Assembly: GCF_003185915.1 (NCBI RefSeq) | Contig: NZ_QHLZ01000014.1 | Span: 1-64,000 of the forward strand | Reading direction: 5' to 3' | DNA length: 64,000 nt | Origin: Arthrobacter psychrochitiniphilus | GTDB taxonomy: Bacteria > Actinomycetota > Actinomycetes > Actinomycetales > Micrococcaceae | Shown here: piece after piece, positions 45,103-54,311 of the stretch | Layout: each line of letters starts with the position of its first letter | How positions within the stretch are numbered: position 1 is the first letter of the stretch | Translations under genes and position numbers: made by a program | Notes under the pieces: model-generated | The model's input: only the letters and a program-made list of their open reading frames with translations | What the model was told of the DNA's origin: nothing | Database searches by the model: none

Positions 45103-45266
45103 GTCGGCCTCCTCAGTAGGATCGGACGATCTTGCTCCGAGCCTATCCCTGAGGTTGCCCGGCTGCGATGGGCGGTCTAGAATTGAATCACAGCGGTGCA
45201 TCTTGATTCAGGATGAGCTTCCATCGATTCCATTCACCAACACCAGAGGGAATAAGGTGCAAGGCA

Positions 45267-45605
45267 ATGCGCACGAGTGACCGAATCCGGCACTATCGTG
45301 AGAAGGCCGGATTGACGCAGCGGGGACTTGAAAGTCTGACTGAAATATCGCAGTCCACAATCAACCGGATTGAATCCGGGCGGCGTCCGGTGAAGCCCTA
45401 CGAGCTGACGGCTATTGCAGAGGCTCTTGGCTGCCCCGAATCAAGCCTGGTTGAACATCATGAAGTTCGCGACCGCATCCAGTGGGCGGCCCGGACAAAC
45501 TCCACCGCAGTGCCTGATCCCAGCACCGCGAAGGACTTCCTTTTCTATTTGCTTGAAATGGACACCTATCTGAGGGGCGTCCTACAACCGATTGAGTCCT
45601 CTTGA
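45267..45605 (+). CDS. XRE-type DNA-binding regulator of the ImmA/PIN unit
   Basis: It is 112 residues. A classic helix-turn-helix lies at about residues 5-60 (IRHYREKAGLTQRGLESLTEISQSTINRIESGRRPVK). The C-terminal half is helical and may contact the ImmA protein. It lies 12 bases before the ImmA gene, in the standard XRE-then-protease order. It probably represses this small operon and is removed or cleaved when ImmA is activated (inference from the family). Confidence 0.88.
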   Translation: MRTSDRIRHYREKAGLTQRGLESLTEISQSTINRIESGRRPVKPYELTAIAEALGCPESSLVEHHEVRDRIQWAARTNSTAVPDPSTAKDFLFYLLEMDTYLRGVLQPIESS

Positions 45606-45617
45606 GGGGCCACGACC

Positions 45618-46406
45618 ATGGACAATGAAGCGGTTGCTGCCCATGCGGCAGACAGATTTCGCGAGAAGTATCAACTGGGTGACGCGCCAATTAGCGATCT
45701 CAACGACCTGCTTGAGAGCTATGTGGGCATCGATGTGGCCATCGTTCCCATGGAACCGGGGATGGACGGAATGGTTGTGCACGATCCCCACACAGGCCAG
45801 CGCATCATTTCAGCGGCCTGCAGCCAATCTCCTGAACGGCAGCGGGCCACGCTGGCGCACGAACTGGGGCACATTGAACTCGGAGACTACGCAGACGGCG
45901 GATTGATTCAGTGCCAGGTAAGAACTCCTCAAGAAACTCGCGCCGACGCCTTTGCCCAACACTTGCTGGTCCCCGCCAAAGGCCTCGAGGCCTACCTTGA
46001 AGGTCAAGCATTAGCCAAGGGCCAGCTGACAGAAGCTGACATATCCAAAGCCGTAAGATACTTCGCTGTCTCACCTGCATTGCTGCTCATCCAATTGGAA
46101 AGGGGTGGATGGCTTGCCAGCGGACAAAAGGAAGCTTGGCGCAGCCTGAGCGTGCCCGGACTGGCCGCCCGCTTTGGGTGGTCCGACGAGCACCGGGCAT
46201 CCCGGGTGAAATCGGCAACGCAGCAACCACCCATGCGCATAGTTGCCGAAGCCGTCAGAGCCTACGAGAACAACCTTGTGGGCCTTGAAGCCATCGCAAC
46301 CATTCGAAACATGGACGTGGCAACGTTGCGGGACGAGTTCGAATCCAACGGCATCCGGCCCAAACAAGTGAATCCGCGGCCAAGGAGATTCGGGAGAAAC
46401 AAGTGA
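45618..46406 (+). CDS. ImmA/IrrE family metallopeptidase
   Basis: It is a zinc-dependent peptidase related to ImmA of ICEBs1 and IrrE of Deinococcus. The HEXXH motif is HELGH at residues 81-85, with IELGDYADGG following. It is 262 residues; the C-terminal 100 residues look like an added domain ending in a basic tail (RPRRFGRNK). Its stop overlaps the ATG of the broken PIN gene (TGATG). Partners upstream and downstream suggest a toxin-antitoxin or stress-response unit. Confidence 0.9.
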   Translation: MDNEAVAAHAADRFREKYQLGDAPISDLNDLLESYVGIDVAIVPMEPGMDGMVVHDPHTGQRIISAACSQSPERQRATLAHELGHIELGDYADGGLIQCQVRTPQETRADAFAQHLLVPAKGLEAYLEGQALAKGQLTEADISKAVRYFAVSPALLLIQLERGGWLASGQKEAWRSLSVPGLAARFGWSDEHRASRVKSATQQPPMRIVAEAVRAYENNLVGLEAIATIRNMDVATLRDEFESNGIRPKQVNPRPRRFGRNK

Positions 46407-46917
46407 TGCTCCCTGGCGCGGCGGGTACGGAACATCATCAGAGCGAGTTGATCGTCCTTGACGCCGGGCCGGTCTTAAACTTCATGGGCAGGAAGGACAC
46501 CACCAACCTCTACCTGAACTGTCTGAAGAACATGACCGGGAAAATTCTCATGTGGGCACCGTCAGTGACTTCATAACTCACTGGGACTGGCTGAAACGCA
46601 ATGCGCCACCCGGCATGAGCCTGACCGGTAAGCATCGTGGTGAGATGGTGCTGGTTGCCCATGCTCGACTGCTTCTTGCCCAGGGCAGAGATGTTGTAGC
46701 CATGATCGACGACCAGGACGCCATCAAGCTTGCCGAAAAAGCAGGCATCGACACATTTACCACCGTCGAGTTCTTTCAGGAGTGCGTCCAACGGAACTTC
46801 ATCACGACCAAAGCAGAGTTGAAGCAACTTTATGGGTTCGTATGCACCCAGGACGACGGACTGCTGCCGTTTGCCCGAAGAGAGCTGGTACACGAATTCA
46901 CTTCACCATCTGGTTAG
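46406..46917 (+). pseudogene. PIN-like protein of the XRE/ImmA unit, frameshifted
   Basis: The first frame (46406-46575) reads ELIVLDAGPVLNFMGRKDTTNLY, a PIN-type start with its first acidic residue, and stops at 46575. The rest is read in a second frame from about 46552 (WDWLKRNAPPG ... MIDDQDAIKLAEKAGIDTFTTVEFFQE), which holds the later acidic residues. A single -1 type shift near 46552-46575 would join them; a small deletion is also possible. PIN and DUF4411-like RNases are the toxin partners of XRE/ImmA pairs in several genomes. No correctly phased slippery heptamer is seen. Confidence 0.7.
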
Positions 46918-46980
46918 CCCTGGGCCCTCCCAGCTCGCACCGGGTCCACCAATGTCACACCCTTCCGATACGGTTAATCC

Positions 46981-47997
46981 ATGAACCTCACCGTGGCGCA
47001 ACTCTCCGAATCCGAGCTTCTGGCCCGCATCTTCCCGCGCCTGCACGCCGGCACCACCACCTTGCTGGGCCCTGGGGATGACGCCGCCATCATCGCCGCC
47101 CCGGACGGACGCACCGTCATCTCCATCGACACCCAGGTCCAGGACAAGGACTTCCGCCTCCTCTGGCCCAACGGCAGCACCTCCTCCGGGTTCGACGTCG
47201 GCTGGAAGGCCGCCGCCCAAAACCTCTCCGACATCAACGCCATGGGCGCCATTGCCACCGCCATGGTGGTCAGCCTCACCCTGCCAAGTACGACGCCGGT
47301 GGGCTGGGTTGAGGACTTCGCCAACGGCCTCAGCGCCGCCATAGTTGCGCTCGGGGCACCCCAGTGTTCGGTAGCTGGTGGGGACTTATCCGGAGGCAGT
47401 GAACTGGTGATCACCGTGGCTGTGACGGGCTCCCTTAATGGGCTGGATCCGGTCCTGCGCAGTGGCGCCCAGGTAGGTGACCAGGTGGCCGTGTGTGGAA
47501 ACATGGGCTTCTCAGCCGCCGGCTGGGCCCTGTGCGAGAGTTCAATTCCCCCGTCCGCGCACACACCCGCCATGGCACAAGCCGCTGCGCTCTTCGCGCG
47601 TCCGGTCCCGCCCCTGGCTGCAGGGCCCGTGGCCGCCAAATCCGGGGCCACCGCCATGATGGACATCTCTGACGGACTGCTGCGTGACGCCGGACGGATC
47701 GCGGCCGCTAGCAAGGTCCGCCTCGACTTTGATTCCTCCATGCTGGCGGCCCAGGCAGAAAAACTGATGGAAACCGCCGTCGAACTTAAGGAAAATCCGC
47801 TGCAGTGGGTGCTGACCGGCGGGGAAGACCACAGCCTTGTATCCACATTCCCGGCCAGTCAGATCCTCCCGGAAGGCTTCGTTAGGATAGGCTCAGTAGT
47901 GTCTGTGGACGCCGCAAAAAGTGCTGTGACCGTGGACGGACAGAATTTTGAAGGCGCCGAAGCAGGCGCCCTGGGATGGGATCATTTTGCAGTCTAA
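46981..47997 (+). CDS. thiL: thiamine-phosphate kinase
   Basis: It phosphorylates thiamine monophosphate to thiamine pyrophosphate with ATP. The N-terminal metal/nucleotide site GPGDDAAIIA and the DINAMGA motif are present, as are the central AVCGNMGFSAAG and MMDISDGLLRDAGRIA. It is 338 residues, normal. It overlaps the DhaL-domain gene. In related genomes it lies close behind ddl and DUF3515, so this is where the core block resumes after the accessory region. Confidence 0.94.
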   Translation: MNLTVAQLSESELLARIFPRLHAGTTTLLGPGDDAAIIAAPDGRTVISIDTQVQDKDFRLLWPNGSTSSGFDVGWKAAAQNLSDINAMGAIATAMVVSLTLPSTTPVGWVEDFANGLSAAIVALGAPQCSVAGGDLSGGSELVITVAVTGSLNGLDPVLRSGAQVGDQVAVCGNMGFSAAGWALCESSIPPSAHTPAMAQAAALFARPVPPLAAGPVAAKSGATAMMDISDGLLRDAGRIAAASKVRLDFDSSMLAAQAEKLMETAVELKENPLQWVLTGGEDHSLVSTFPASQILPEGFVRIGSVVSVDAAKSAVTVDGQNFEGAEAGALGWDHFAV

Positions 47998-48976
47998 GAT
48001 CACCGCAACTGCACCCGTAGTCCGCCGCTGGCTGGCCATGGCCGAACAAACATTGGCCAATCACAGTGACAGGCTCAACGCCATCAATATCTACCCGGTG
48101 GCGGATGCGGACACGGGCACCAACTTGTACCTGACGGTCCGTGCAGCCGCTCAGGGACTGGCGGAGCTGGAACCATCTGACGTGGGCACCACCATGGCCG
48201 CCGCCGGACGGGCCGCCATGGAACAAGCCAGGGGCAATTCTGGAACGCTCTTCGCCGTCTCGCTGGCAGCCATGGCGGAACCACTTTTTGATGCGCAGCG
48301 CCTCAACGGCCCGCTTCTGGCCTCCGCCTTGCACCGCGCTCAATTGAGGGCTTGGAGCGCGTTGAGTGAGCCCATGCCGGGTACCATTCTTTCGGTGTTG
48401 GAAGCGGCTGCCCGGGGTGCGGCCTCCGTGGAATCAGCCATGAACGGCGATGAATCCAACCAAACGTTGGCGCACACCATTGAGAGTGCTGTTAGTGCTG
48501 CCCGCGAAGCTGTGGTGCTCACTGAATCCCAGCTGGTTGTGCTCAGCGAGGCTCGAGTAGTGGATGCCGGCGGTGTGGGGTTGCTGTTGATCCTTGACTG
48601 CCTGCGTTCGGTGATTGTGGGGGAACCCTTGCAAGAAGACTTACTGGACGGGCTCTCCGGCTACAAAGTACAGGATCCCAACATTGCCCTTTCCATGCCG
48701 GAGCAGGAGGGTGTTGAAGTCATGTGCACCATCTCCTTGACACCGCTGGCCGCGGCCGGGTTGCGCTTGGAACTTGATGGCATGGGTGATTCCGTCATCA
48801 TGAGTGCTGTTTCTGAACAGGCTGATCCCACGGGCGCCTACCCGTGGCGGTTGCATGTCCACGTGCCCTCGGCGCCCATGGCGCTGGAAGCCATCCGAGC
48901 TGTGGGTGATCCAAGCAATGTGAGTATTTCAGCGTTATCCGCCACGGCTGCCGAGGACTCCCATGAGCTTCTCTGA
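47987..48976 (+). CDS. DhaL/DAK2-domain protein (FakA-like kinase N-domain type)
   Basis: The DhaL domain (about residues 20-190) has the nucleotide-binding INIYPVADADTGTNLYLTV motif and RGNSGT. A C-terminal domain of about 130 residues follows. Relatives are the ATP-binding part of fatty acid kinase or uncharacterised DAK2 proteins placed before recG in actinobacteria. The TTG at 47987, inside the end of thiL, is chosen; an ATG at 48038 is an alternative. It is 329 residues from the chosen start. The stop overlaps recG. Confidence 0.85.
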   Translation: MQSKITATAPVVRRWLAMAEQTLANHSDRLNAINIYPVADADTGTNLYLTVRAAAQGLAELEPSDVGTTMAAAGRAAMEQARGNSGTLFAVSLAAMAEPLFDAQRLNGPLLASALHRAQLRAWSALSEPMPGTILSVLEAAARGAASVESAMNGDESNQTLAHTIESAVSAAREAVVLTESQLVVLSEARVVDAGGVGLLLILDCLRSVIVGEPLQEDLLDGLSGYKVQDPNIALSMPEQEGVEVMCTISLTPLAAAGLRLELDGMGDSVIMSAVSEQADPTGAYPWRLHVHVPSAPMALEAIRAVGDPSNVSISALSATAAEDSHELL

Positions 48977-51203
48977 CCTCAGCTCAGCTTTCCCCAACCC
49001 GGCTCAAGGCTATACGGATTTAGGCCTTGAACTCTCCAGACTGATCGGCACGCCCTCGGCTAAGTCGGTAGCTAAGAATCTGGAGATTCTGACAGTCGGG
49101 CAGATGCTGCACCAATTCCCGCGCCGGTACCTTGCCCGCGGGGACTTGACCGATCTGGACCTCCTACAGATCGGCGAGGAGGTCACCATCTTGGCCCGCG
49201 TGGTAGCCCTCACCACGCGGTATATGCAGACGCGCAAGGGCACCATCAGCGATGTTGTCATCACGGATAACTCCGGACGCCCGGCCTCCTTGGTCATTAG
49301 CTTTTTCAACGGTTTCAAAGCCAAAAAAGAACTGCAACCCGGTGTGCTGGCCATGTTCTCCGGAAAAGTGGGGTTCTATGGCGGAAAACAGGTCCTGACC
49401 AACCCCGGTTATGTTCTTTTACCGGATGATGAATTGGCAGAGCATGAGGCGGAACTGCACTCCGCCAAACCCGTGCCCGTCTACCCCGCCACGGCAAAGT
49501 TTCCCAGTTGGAAAACCGAAGACATCATCAAAGCGATACTGCCGGCCCTTGACCTTGAAAAAGTTCCAGACCCCGTACCCAAGCACATTGCCGCCCGCGA
49601 GCAGCTTTTGCCCTTGGCGGAGGCCTACGAACAAATACACCGGCCGGCCGATATGGATATGTGGCCCCTGGCCCGCCATCGTTTTCGCTTTCAGGAGGCC
49701 TTGGCCTTGCAAACAGCCCTGGCTCAGCGGCGTCTTGAAGCCATGCGTCAGGACGCCACCGGACGCGCTGCCGTCCAGGGCGGCTTGCTGGACGCCTTCG
49801 ACGCGCAACTTCCGTACACCCTGACCGGCGGTCAGGTGGAGATCGGGTCATTGATCTCCCAGGAAATTGCGGCCGGACACCCCATGCACCGGTTGTTACA
49901 AGGAGAAGTGGGCTCTGGCAAGACACTGATTGCGTTGCGTGCCATGCTGCAGGTGGTGGACGCAGGTGGGCAGGCGGCGTTTTTGGCTCCCACCGAAGTA
50001 CTGGCCGCCCAACATATGAACTCCATTACGGCGCTCTTGGGGCCCTTCGGTGCGGGGACCCTGCTGGGAGGGCCGAACGCCACACAAGTAACCTTGCTGA
50101 CGGGATCCATGCCTGCCGCCGCCAAGAAGAAGGCCTTGCTGGCGGCTGCAACCGGTGAAGCAGGCATTGTTATTGGCACGCATGCGCTTTTATCTGACAC
50201 GGTGCAATTTGCTGATCTGGGCCTGATTGTGGTTGATGAGCAGCACCGTTTCGGTGTGGAGCAGCGTGACGCGCTGCGGGCCAAAGCGCTCAAACCTCCG
50301 CACCTGCTGGTCATGACGGCCACGCCCATTCCGCGCACCGTTGCCATGACAGTGTTTGGGGATCTTGAAGTCTCCGAATTGACCGAGTTGCCGGCCGGGC
50401 GAACACCCATTCTCACGCATGTGGCACCCTTGGCCGAGCACCCGGGCTGGGAGGCCCGGGTGTGGCAGCGTGCCCGTGAAGAGATCGACGCCGGCCGGCA
50501 AGTCTATGTGGTGTGCCCCAAGATCGGGGATGAAGACTCGGCTGGGACGTTGCTGGAGTCATTGGAGAACAACGCATCCGACACCCGCCCCATGGCTGGG
50601 GTACTGGGCGTCTTACAATATTTGCGGACAGTTCCCGCGTTGGCCGGCCAGCGCATTGAAATGTTGCATGGGCGCCTGGACAGTGGTGAGAAACAAGACA
50701 CCATGGCGGCTTTCACCGCGGGGGAGATCAACGTTTTGGTGGCCACCACGGTGATTGAGGTGGGGGTTGATGTGCGCAATGCAACGCTCATGGTCATCTT
50801 GGATGCGGACCGCTTTGGCATGTCTCAACTGCACCAGCTCCGGGGGAGGGTGGGGCGCGGTGAGCACGCCGGCACGGCCCTGTTAGTGACGGGGCTTGAG
50901 CATGATCATCCAAGTCGCAAACGGCTGGAGGCAGTGGCCGCCACGATTGATGGTTTTGTGCTGGCCCAGCAAGATTTGCAGATGCGCCGCGAAGGCGACA
51001 TTCTGGGAGCCAGACAATCCGGGGGAGTCAGCGGGCTGCGGATACTGAGCGTGGTGCGGGACGAGGACTTGATTGGGCGGGCTAGAGAAGATGCCACTGC
51101 CATTGTCACCGCGGACCCGGAGCTGGAATTCCATCCTGCACTGAAACTGGAAATTGAAATGTATTTGACGCAAAAAAGTGAGGCTTTCCTTGAACGTGGT
51201 TAG
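48963..51203 (+). CDS. recG: ATP-dependent DNA helicase RecG
   Basis: It remodels stalled replication forks and branched recombination intermediates. The N-terminal wedge/OB domain precedes the helicase core. Walker A is GEVGSGKT near residue 315, the DEQH-type box is VVDEQHRFGVEQR near 421, and motif III is MTATPIPRT. The C-terminal RecG tail, HQLRGRVGRG to GARQSGG, is complete. It is 746 residues, normal. The gene overlaps the DhaL gene by 14 bases. Confidence 0.96.
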   Translation: MSFSDLSSAFPNPAQGYTDLGLELSRLIGTPSAKSVAKNLEILTVGQMLHQFPRRYLARGDLTDLDLLQIGEEVTILARVVALTTRYMQTRKGTISDVVITDNSGRPASLVISFFNGFKAKKELQPGVLAMFSGKVGFYGGKQVLTNPGYVLLPDDELAEHEAELHSAKPVPVYPATAKFPSWKTEDIIKAILPALDLEKVPDPVPKHIAAREQLLPLAEAYEQIHRPADMDMWPLARHRFRFQEALALQTALAQRRLEAMRQDATGRAAVQGGLLDAFDAQLPYTLTGGQVEIGSLISQEIAAGHPMHRLLQGEVGSGKTLIALRAMLQVVDAGGQAAFLAPTEVLAAQHMNSITALLGPFGAGTLLGGPNATQVTLLTGSMPAAAKKKALLAAATGEAGIVIGTHALLSDTVQFADLGLIVVDEQHRFGVEQRDALRAKALKPPHLLVMTATPIPRTVAMTVFGDLEVSELTELPAGRTPILTHVAPLAEHPGWEARVWQRAREEIDAGRQVYVVCPKIGDEDSAGTLLESLENNASDTRPMAGVLGVLQYLRTVPALAGQRIEMLHGRLDSGEKQDTMAAFTAGEINVLVATTVIEVGVDVRNATLMVILDADRFGMSQLHQLRGRVGRGEHAGTALLVTGLEHDHPSRKRLEAVAATIDGFVLAQQDLQMRREGDILGARQSGGVSGLRILSVVRDEDLIGRAREDATAIVTADPELEFHPALKLEIEMYLTQKSEAFLERG

Positions 51204-51230
51204 AAATACTGGCGCAGTGCGGGCCCTGGC

Positions 51231-51815
51231 ATGAGCCGGATCGTTGCCGGAGCCGCCGGTGGCAGCCCACTGGTCTCAGTACCAGGAGAAGGAACACGGC
51301 CCACCACGGACCGGGTCAAGGAAGCCTTGTTTTCGCGGCTGGAATCCATGAACATGCTCGCTGGCACCCGGGTCTTGGATCTGTACGCCGGGTCTGGATC
51401 GCTCGGGGTGGAAAGTGCCAGCCGTGGGGCCGCATCTGTTGAACTCATCGAGTTCAATGACAAGGCCGCAGCCGTGTGTCAGCGCAATGCTGAACTGGCT
51501 AATAAGGTCATAGGCTCCAAGATTGTCAAAGTTCAACGCGCCAAGGTGGAATTGTTCCTTGACCGGGGCGTTGAAGCCGGTGCGGATCCGTGGGGCCTTG
51601 TCTTCATGGACCCGCCCTATCCGCTGACCGAGACGGAGCTGTCCCTGGTACTGGAGTTGCTGGCACCACGTCTGAGTCCTTTCGCCGTGGTGGTGGTGGA
51701 GCGTTCAGCGAGGACACCTGAACCTGCCTGGCCAGCTGGCCTGGAGCGCTTCGCTGAGAAAAAGTATGGCGAAACACGGCTTTGGTTCGCCGAACCCGCC
51801 GCTGCTGGAGACTGA
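51231..51815 (+). CDS. rsmD: 16S rRNA (guanine-966 N2) methyltransferase RsmD
   Basis: It methylates G966 of 16S rRNA. The SAM motif is VLDLYAGSGSLGVE near residue 44, and the catalytic DPPY is in FMDPPYPL near residue 124. The N-terminal RIVAGAAGG...TRPTTDRVKEALF signature is intact. It is 194 residues, normal. coaD usually follows in this neighbourhood but is absent, so the core block ends here. Confidence 0.95.
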   Translation: MSRIVAGAAGGSPLVSVPGEGTRPTTDRVKEALFSRLESMNMLAGTRVLDLYAGSGSLGVESASRGAASVELIEFNDKAAAVCQRNAELANKVIGSKIVKVQRAKVELFLDRGVEAGADPWGLVFMDPPYPLTETELSLVLELLAPRLSPFAVVVVERSARTPEPAWPAGLERFAEKKYGETRLWFAEPAAAGD

Positions 51816-52103
51816 AAGCCTGCTGCCGGCTGGAAGGGAACATTAGAAATGTGTGAGCTTTGACATGCGGCTCTTTTGTGCTGAAAAATGTCCTCCGGCC
51901 CGGACGCTCGGGGCGGCCTGCTGACGGCGTGTTGCCCGTGTTCAAGCGTAAGTGCCCTCCCGGCGGTGGCAGGCAGCAGCCAGATTCGCTGCTCGCGCTA
52001 GGGCGTGGGAGGAACCGGCGAATGCGCTCAATTATGAGAGAAACCGCCCAATTTGGTGTTCTGGTGAATTTGTTAGCCGATGCAGGTGGGCAATCATGAA
52101 GAC

Positions 52104-52649
52104 ATGACCACTACGCACAACACAGCAAAAAAATACTCCATGAGCACACTTGCTGGAGCTTCTCTTCTCCTGCTGGGGCTCTCTCTTGCCGGCTGCTCCA
52201 CGAGCACCCCGGGAGCAACCACAGAGACCTCAAACAGCACTTCCTCCACCCAAGGTGGCGCTGAGGCGGCCGTTGACGTTCAAACTCCCGCCTCCACCGC
52301 GGCCACCCCGTCCGCCACGGCCAGCGAGAAGGCTGGAGCACAAGGACGCACAGTAACCATGCATGTTGAGGGCGCCAAGAGCGATGCCCTGGTCAAGGCT
52401 CTTGTAGTCACCGACGATGGGAAGGAAAGCGGTGGTGAGATGACCAGCCAAAAGCTGCCATTCGATCAGGAAGTAACCCTGCCTGCCGGTGCCGCTTTCA
52501 CCAAGGTTCTAGTCCTTGGCAAGTATGCTTCCGGTGCCACCGGCGAAATTTCGTGCTCCATCAGCATCGATGGTGTCAACGTCTCCAGCCAGAGCTCCAC
52601 CAACCACAAGCCGGCCGAGTGCTTGTTTGTTGAGAAGAACACCAAGTAA
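52104..52649 (+). CDS. secreted lipoprotein, MmpS-like C-terminal domain
   Basis: The ATG at 52104 gives 181 residues. The lipoprotein signal ends SLAGC, and a Ser/Thr/Ala-rich linker of about 55 residues follows. The domain contains TLPAGAAFTKVLVL...ISCSISIDGVNVSSQ...PAECLF, a pattern seen in MmpS-like extracytoplasmic domains, with two cysteines placed to form a disulfide. The 51816-52103 gap before it holds no gene. Function is unknown. Confidence 0.7.
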   Translation: MTTTHNTAKKYSMSTLAGASLLLLGLSLAGCSTSTPGATTETSNSTSSTQGGAEAAVDVQTPASTAATPSATASEKAGAQGRTVTMHVEGAKSDALVKALVVTDDGKESGGEMTSQKLPFDQEVTLPAGAAFTKVLVLGKYASGATGEISCSISIDGVNVSSQSSTNHKPAECLFVEKNTK

Positions 52650-52692
52650 CACTGATGTGGCCGCAGCGGGTGAAGCCAGAGTTGTAATGCAA

Positions 52693-52724
52693 CACTGAGA
52701 TAATGGAGCACTGAGACAATGGAG
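52693..52724 (+). promoter_or_regulatory. tandem 16-bp repeat before the kynB-like hydrolase
   Basis: CACTGAGAYAATGGAG occurs twice back to back (52693-52708 and 52709-52724), differing at one base, with a further CAC after it. It ends 46 bases before the hydrolase ATG. It may be a two-copy operator for the PaaX-type regulator of the neighbouring kyn genes (inference). Confidence 0.45.
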
Positions 52725-52764
52725 CACAGAAGGGCTCCTGCCCGGAACAGCTAAGAGATATGAG

Positions 52765-53529
52765 GTGAGCATGACAGATCCCCTTGCAGCTGATGTTGAG
52801 CCGGAAATTGTTAGGTACGGGGACGCTGGCCCGCAATTCGTGGAACTTTGGGCGCCACCGGTTGAAACGCCCAAGGGATACGCCATCCTTATTCACGGCG
52901 GTTATTGGCGCTCATTATGGGACACCACGCTCATGCGTCCCCTGGCCTACGATCTACTGGCTCGCGGCTGGGCTGTGGCGAACCTCGAATATCGAAGTGT
53001 TGGCAATGGTGGCGGCTGGCCAGTAACGCTCCAGGACGTCCACGCTGGCATCCAGTGCGCCAAGGATGAACGCCCTCAGTGGTGCGCCGCGGGTGCGGTG
53101 GTCAGCATAGGCCATTCGGCGGGCGGTCAACTGGCGCTTCTTGCCGCTCACCTTGTAGATGCCGTGGTGGCGCTGGCGCCAGTGACTGACGTGCGGCGCG
53201 TCGACGCCGAAGAGTTGGATGACAATGCCGCGCTCGGCTTCATGGGCGCTCACTATGCTGACATGCCGGACGCGTACGGCTTGGCCTCACCGATCAGCCA
53301 GCTGCCTCTTGAACGGCCCATCCTCGTGGTACACGGGGATGTTGATGTGTGGGTCCCGGAAGGTCACTCGGAAGACTTTGTCCAAGCGGCTGTGGCCGCT
53401 GGCGATGATATAGATTTCCAGAAGATTCCAGGTCTGGATCATAGGGCTGCCATAGACCCGGCTGCGGCACATTGGGATGGCACTGTGCGGTGGATGGAAC
53501 AGACGAAGGACTTGCTGGCCAAGGCATGA
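52765..53529 (+). CDS. alpha/beta hydrolase, kynurenine formamidase-like
   Basis: It has the HGGYWR oxyanion motif near residue 44 and the nucleophile Ser in GHSAGG near residue 114. The catalytic Asp is in VHGDVDVWVP near 196, and a His lies in LDHRAAIDP near the C-terminus. This arrangement is that of bacterial arylformamidases, which cleave N-formylkynurenine. Its neighbours kynA and kynU fit that role, since the pathway otherwise lacks the middle enzyme. It is 254 residues. The last 91 bases overlap the PaaX-type gene on the other strand. Confidence 0.85.
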   Translation: MSMTDPLAADVEPEIVRYGDAGPQFVELWAPPVETPKGYAILIHGGYWRSLWDTTLMRPLAYDLLARGWAVANLEYRSVGNGGGWPVTLQDVHAGIQCAKDERPQWCAAGAVVSIGHSAGGQLALLAAHLVDAVVALAPVTDVRRVDAEELDDNAALGFMGAHYADMPDAYGLASPISQLPLERPILVVHGDVDVWVPEGHSEDFVQAAVAAGDDIDFQKIPGLDHRAAIDPAAAHWDGTVRWMEQTKDLLAKA

Positions 53530-54311
53530 GAATTGCTGATCCGTTGGAATAGTCCAATGCCCTGCCCGCCCGGCCAATCGGAGGGGAGGCACTCTTCTGG
53601 CAATCCCGGGTCGAGATAAGGGATCTTGCGCCACAGGTCAATCATGGTGACATAGGTGGCAAACGCCTCAGCATCGGCGCCCACCTCCTCTGTAGCGACG
53701 TGTTCGTGGAACTTGATAAAGTCTCGGTGCAGGGTTGCAACCGCGTCCAAGTCCCACCATGTGGCAACTACCTCGCGTAGATTTCCGGTTACCTGCGGGC
53801 GCGAGGTGGTGAATAGCACCGCCCGCTCGCCCAGATCCAAAGATTCGAGGATCTCTTGGATTTCCTGACGAAGATACTCCGGAGCTATCCACAGGCCTGG
53901 GGAGACCATCCCGCACCCAATCCAATGCAATTGCCGGCGCAATTGATGCCGGCGTTCGCGTTCGGACTCTGGGAGGGAAAAGGAGAGCAGGCACCACGGG
54001 TCCTGCGCATCCATGGAGCGGGGGTTATGGATGCGCCTGTCGCCTCGCTCCAGCATGCGTGCCGCGCGTGAATCCACCTCATACCCAGCCACCCCGCTCC
54101 GTTCGGCGGCAACTACCACGCCCTTTTTTCGCAGGCGTGTTAAGGCAGTCCGGGTCAGGGTTGCTGGAATCTGCAGCGCGTTCATCAACTCAAGGATGGA
54201 CGTGGTTGACATCCATCCCCCTGCGTCCCTGAGGTACAAGCCGATGACTGTGCGCAAGAGGGAAGCGGTGCTTCCCGGCCTTGAATCCATGTCATCGAGG
54301 ACCGCCGTCAC
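53439..54311 (-). CDS. PaaX family transcriptional regulator
   Basis: It is 290 residues with an N-terminal winged helix (VIGLYLRDAGGWMSTTSILELMNAL, TRTALTRLRKKGVV). The central PaaX domain follows (WCLLSFSLPESERERRHQLRRQLHWIGCGMVSPGLWIAP), then the C-terminal domain. The GTG at 54311 overlaps the kynU stop (GTGA), so it is translated with kynU; an ATG at 54290 is an alternative. PaaX proteins respond to aromatic-acid CoA esters. Here the regulated pathway is probably tryptophan/kynurenine degradation. Confidence 0.88.
   Translation of the reverse strand: MTAVLDDMDSRPGSTASLLRTVIGLYLRDAGGWMSTTSILELMNALQIPATLTRTALTRLRKKGVVVAAERSGVAGYEVDSRAARMLERGDRRIHNPRSMDAQDPWCLLSFSLPESERERRHQLRRQLHWIGCGMVSPGLWIAPEYLRQEIQEILESLDLGERAVLFTTSRPQVTGNLREVVATWWDLDAVATLHRDFIKFHEHVATEEVGADAEAFATYVTMIDLWRKIPYLDPGLPEECLPSDWPGGQGIGLFQRISNSHALASKSFVCSIHRTVPSQCAAAGSMAAL

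Noticed and set aside
46552..46575. Programmed ribosomal frameshift in the PIN gene
   Set aside because: GGGAAAA occurs nearby but is not in the phase needed for a -1 slippery heptamer, and no downstream pseudoknot is obvious; mutation or sequencing error is simpler.
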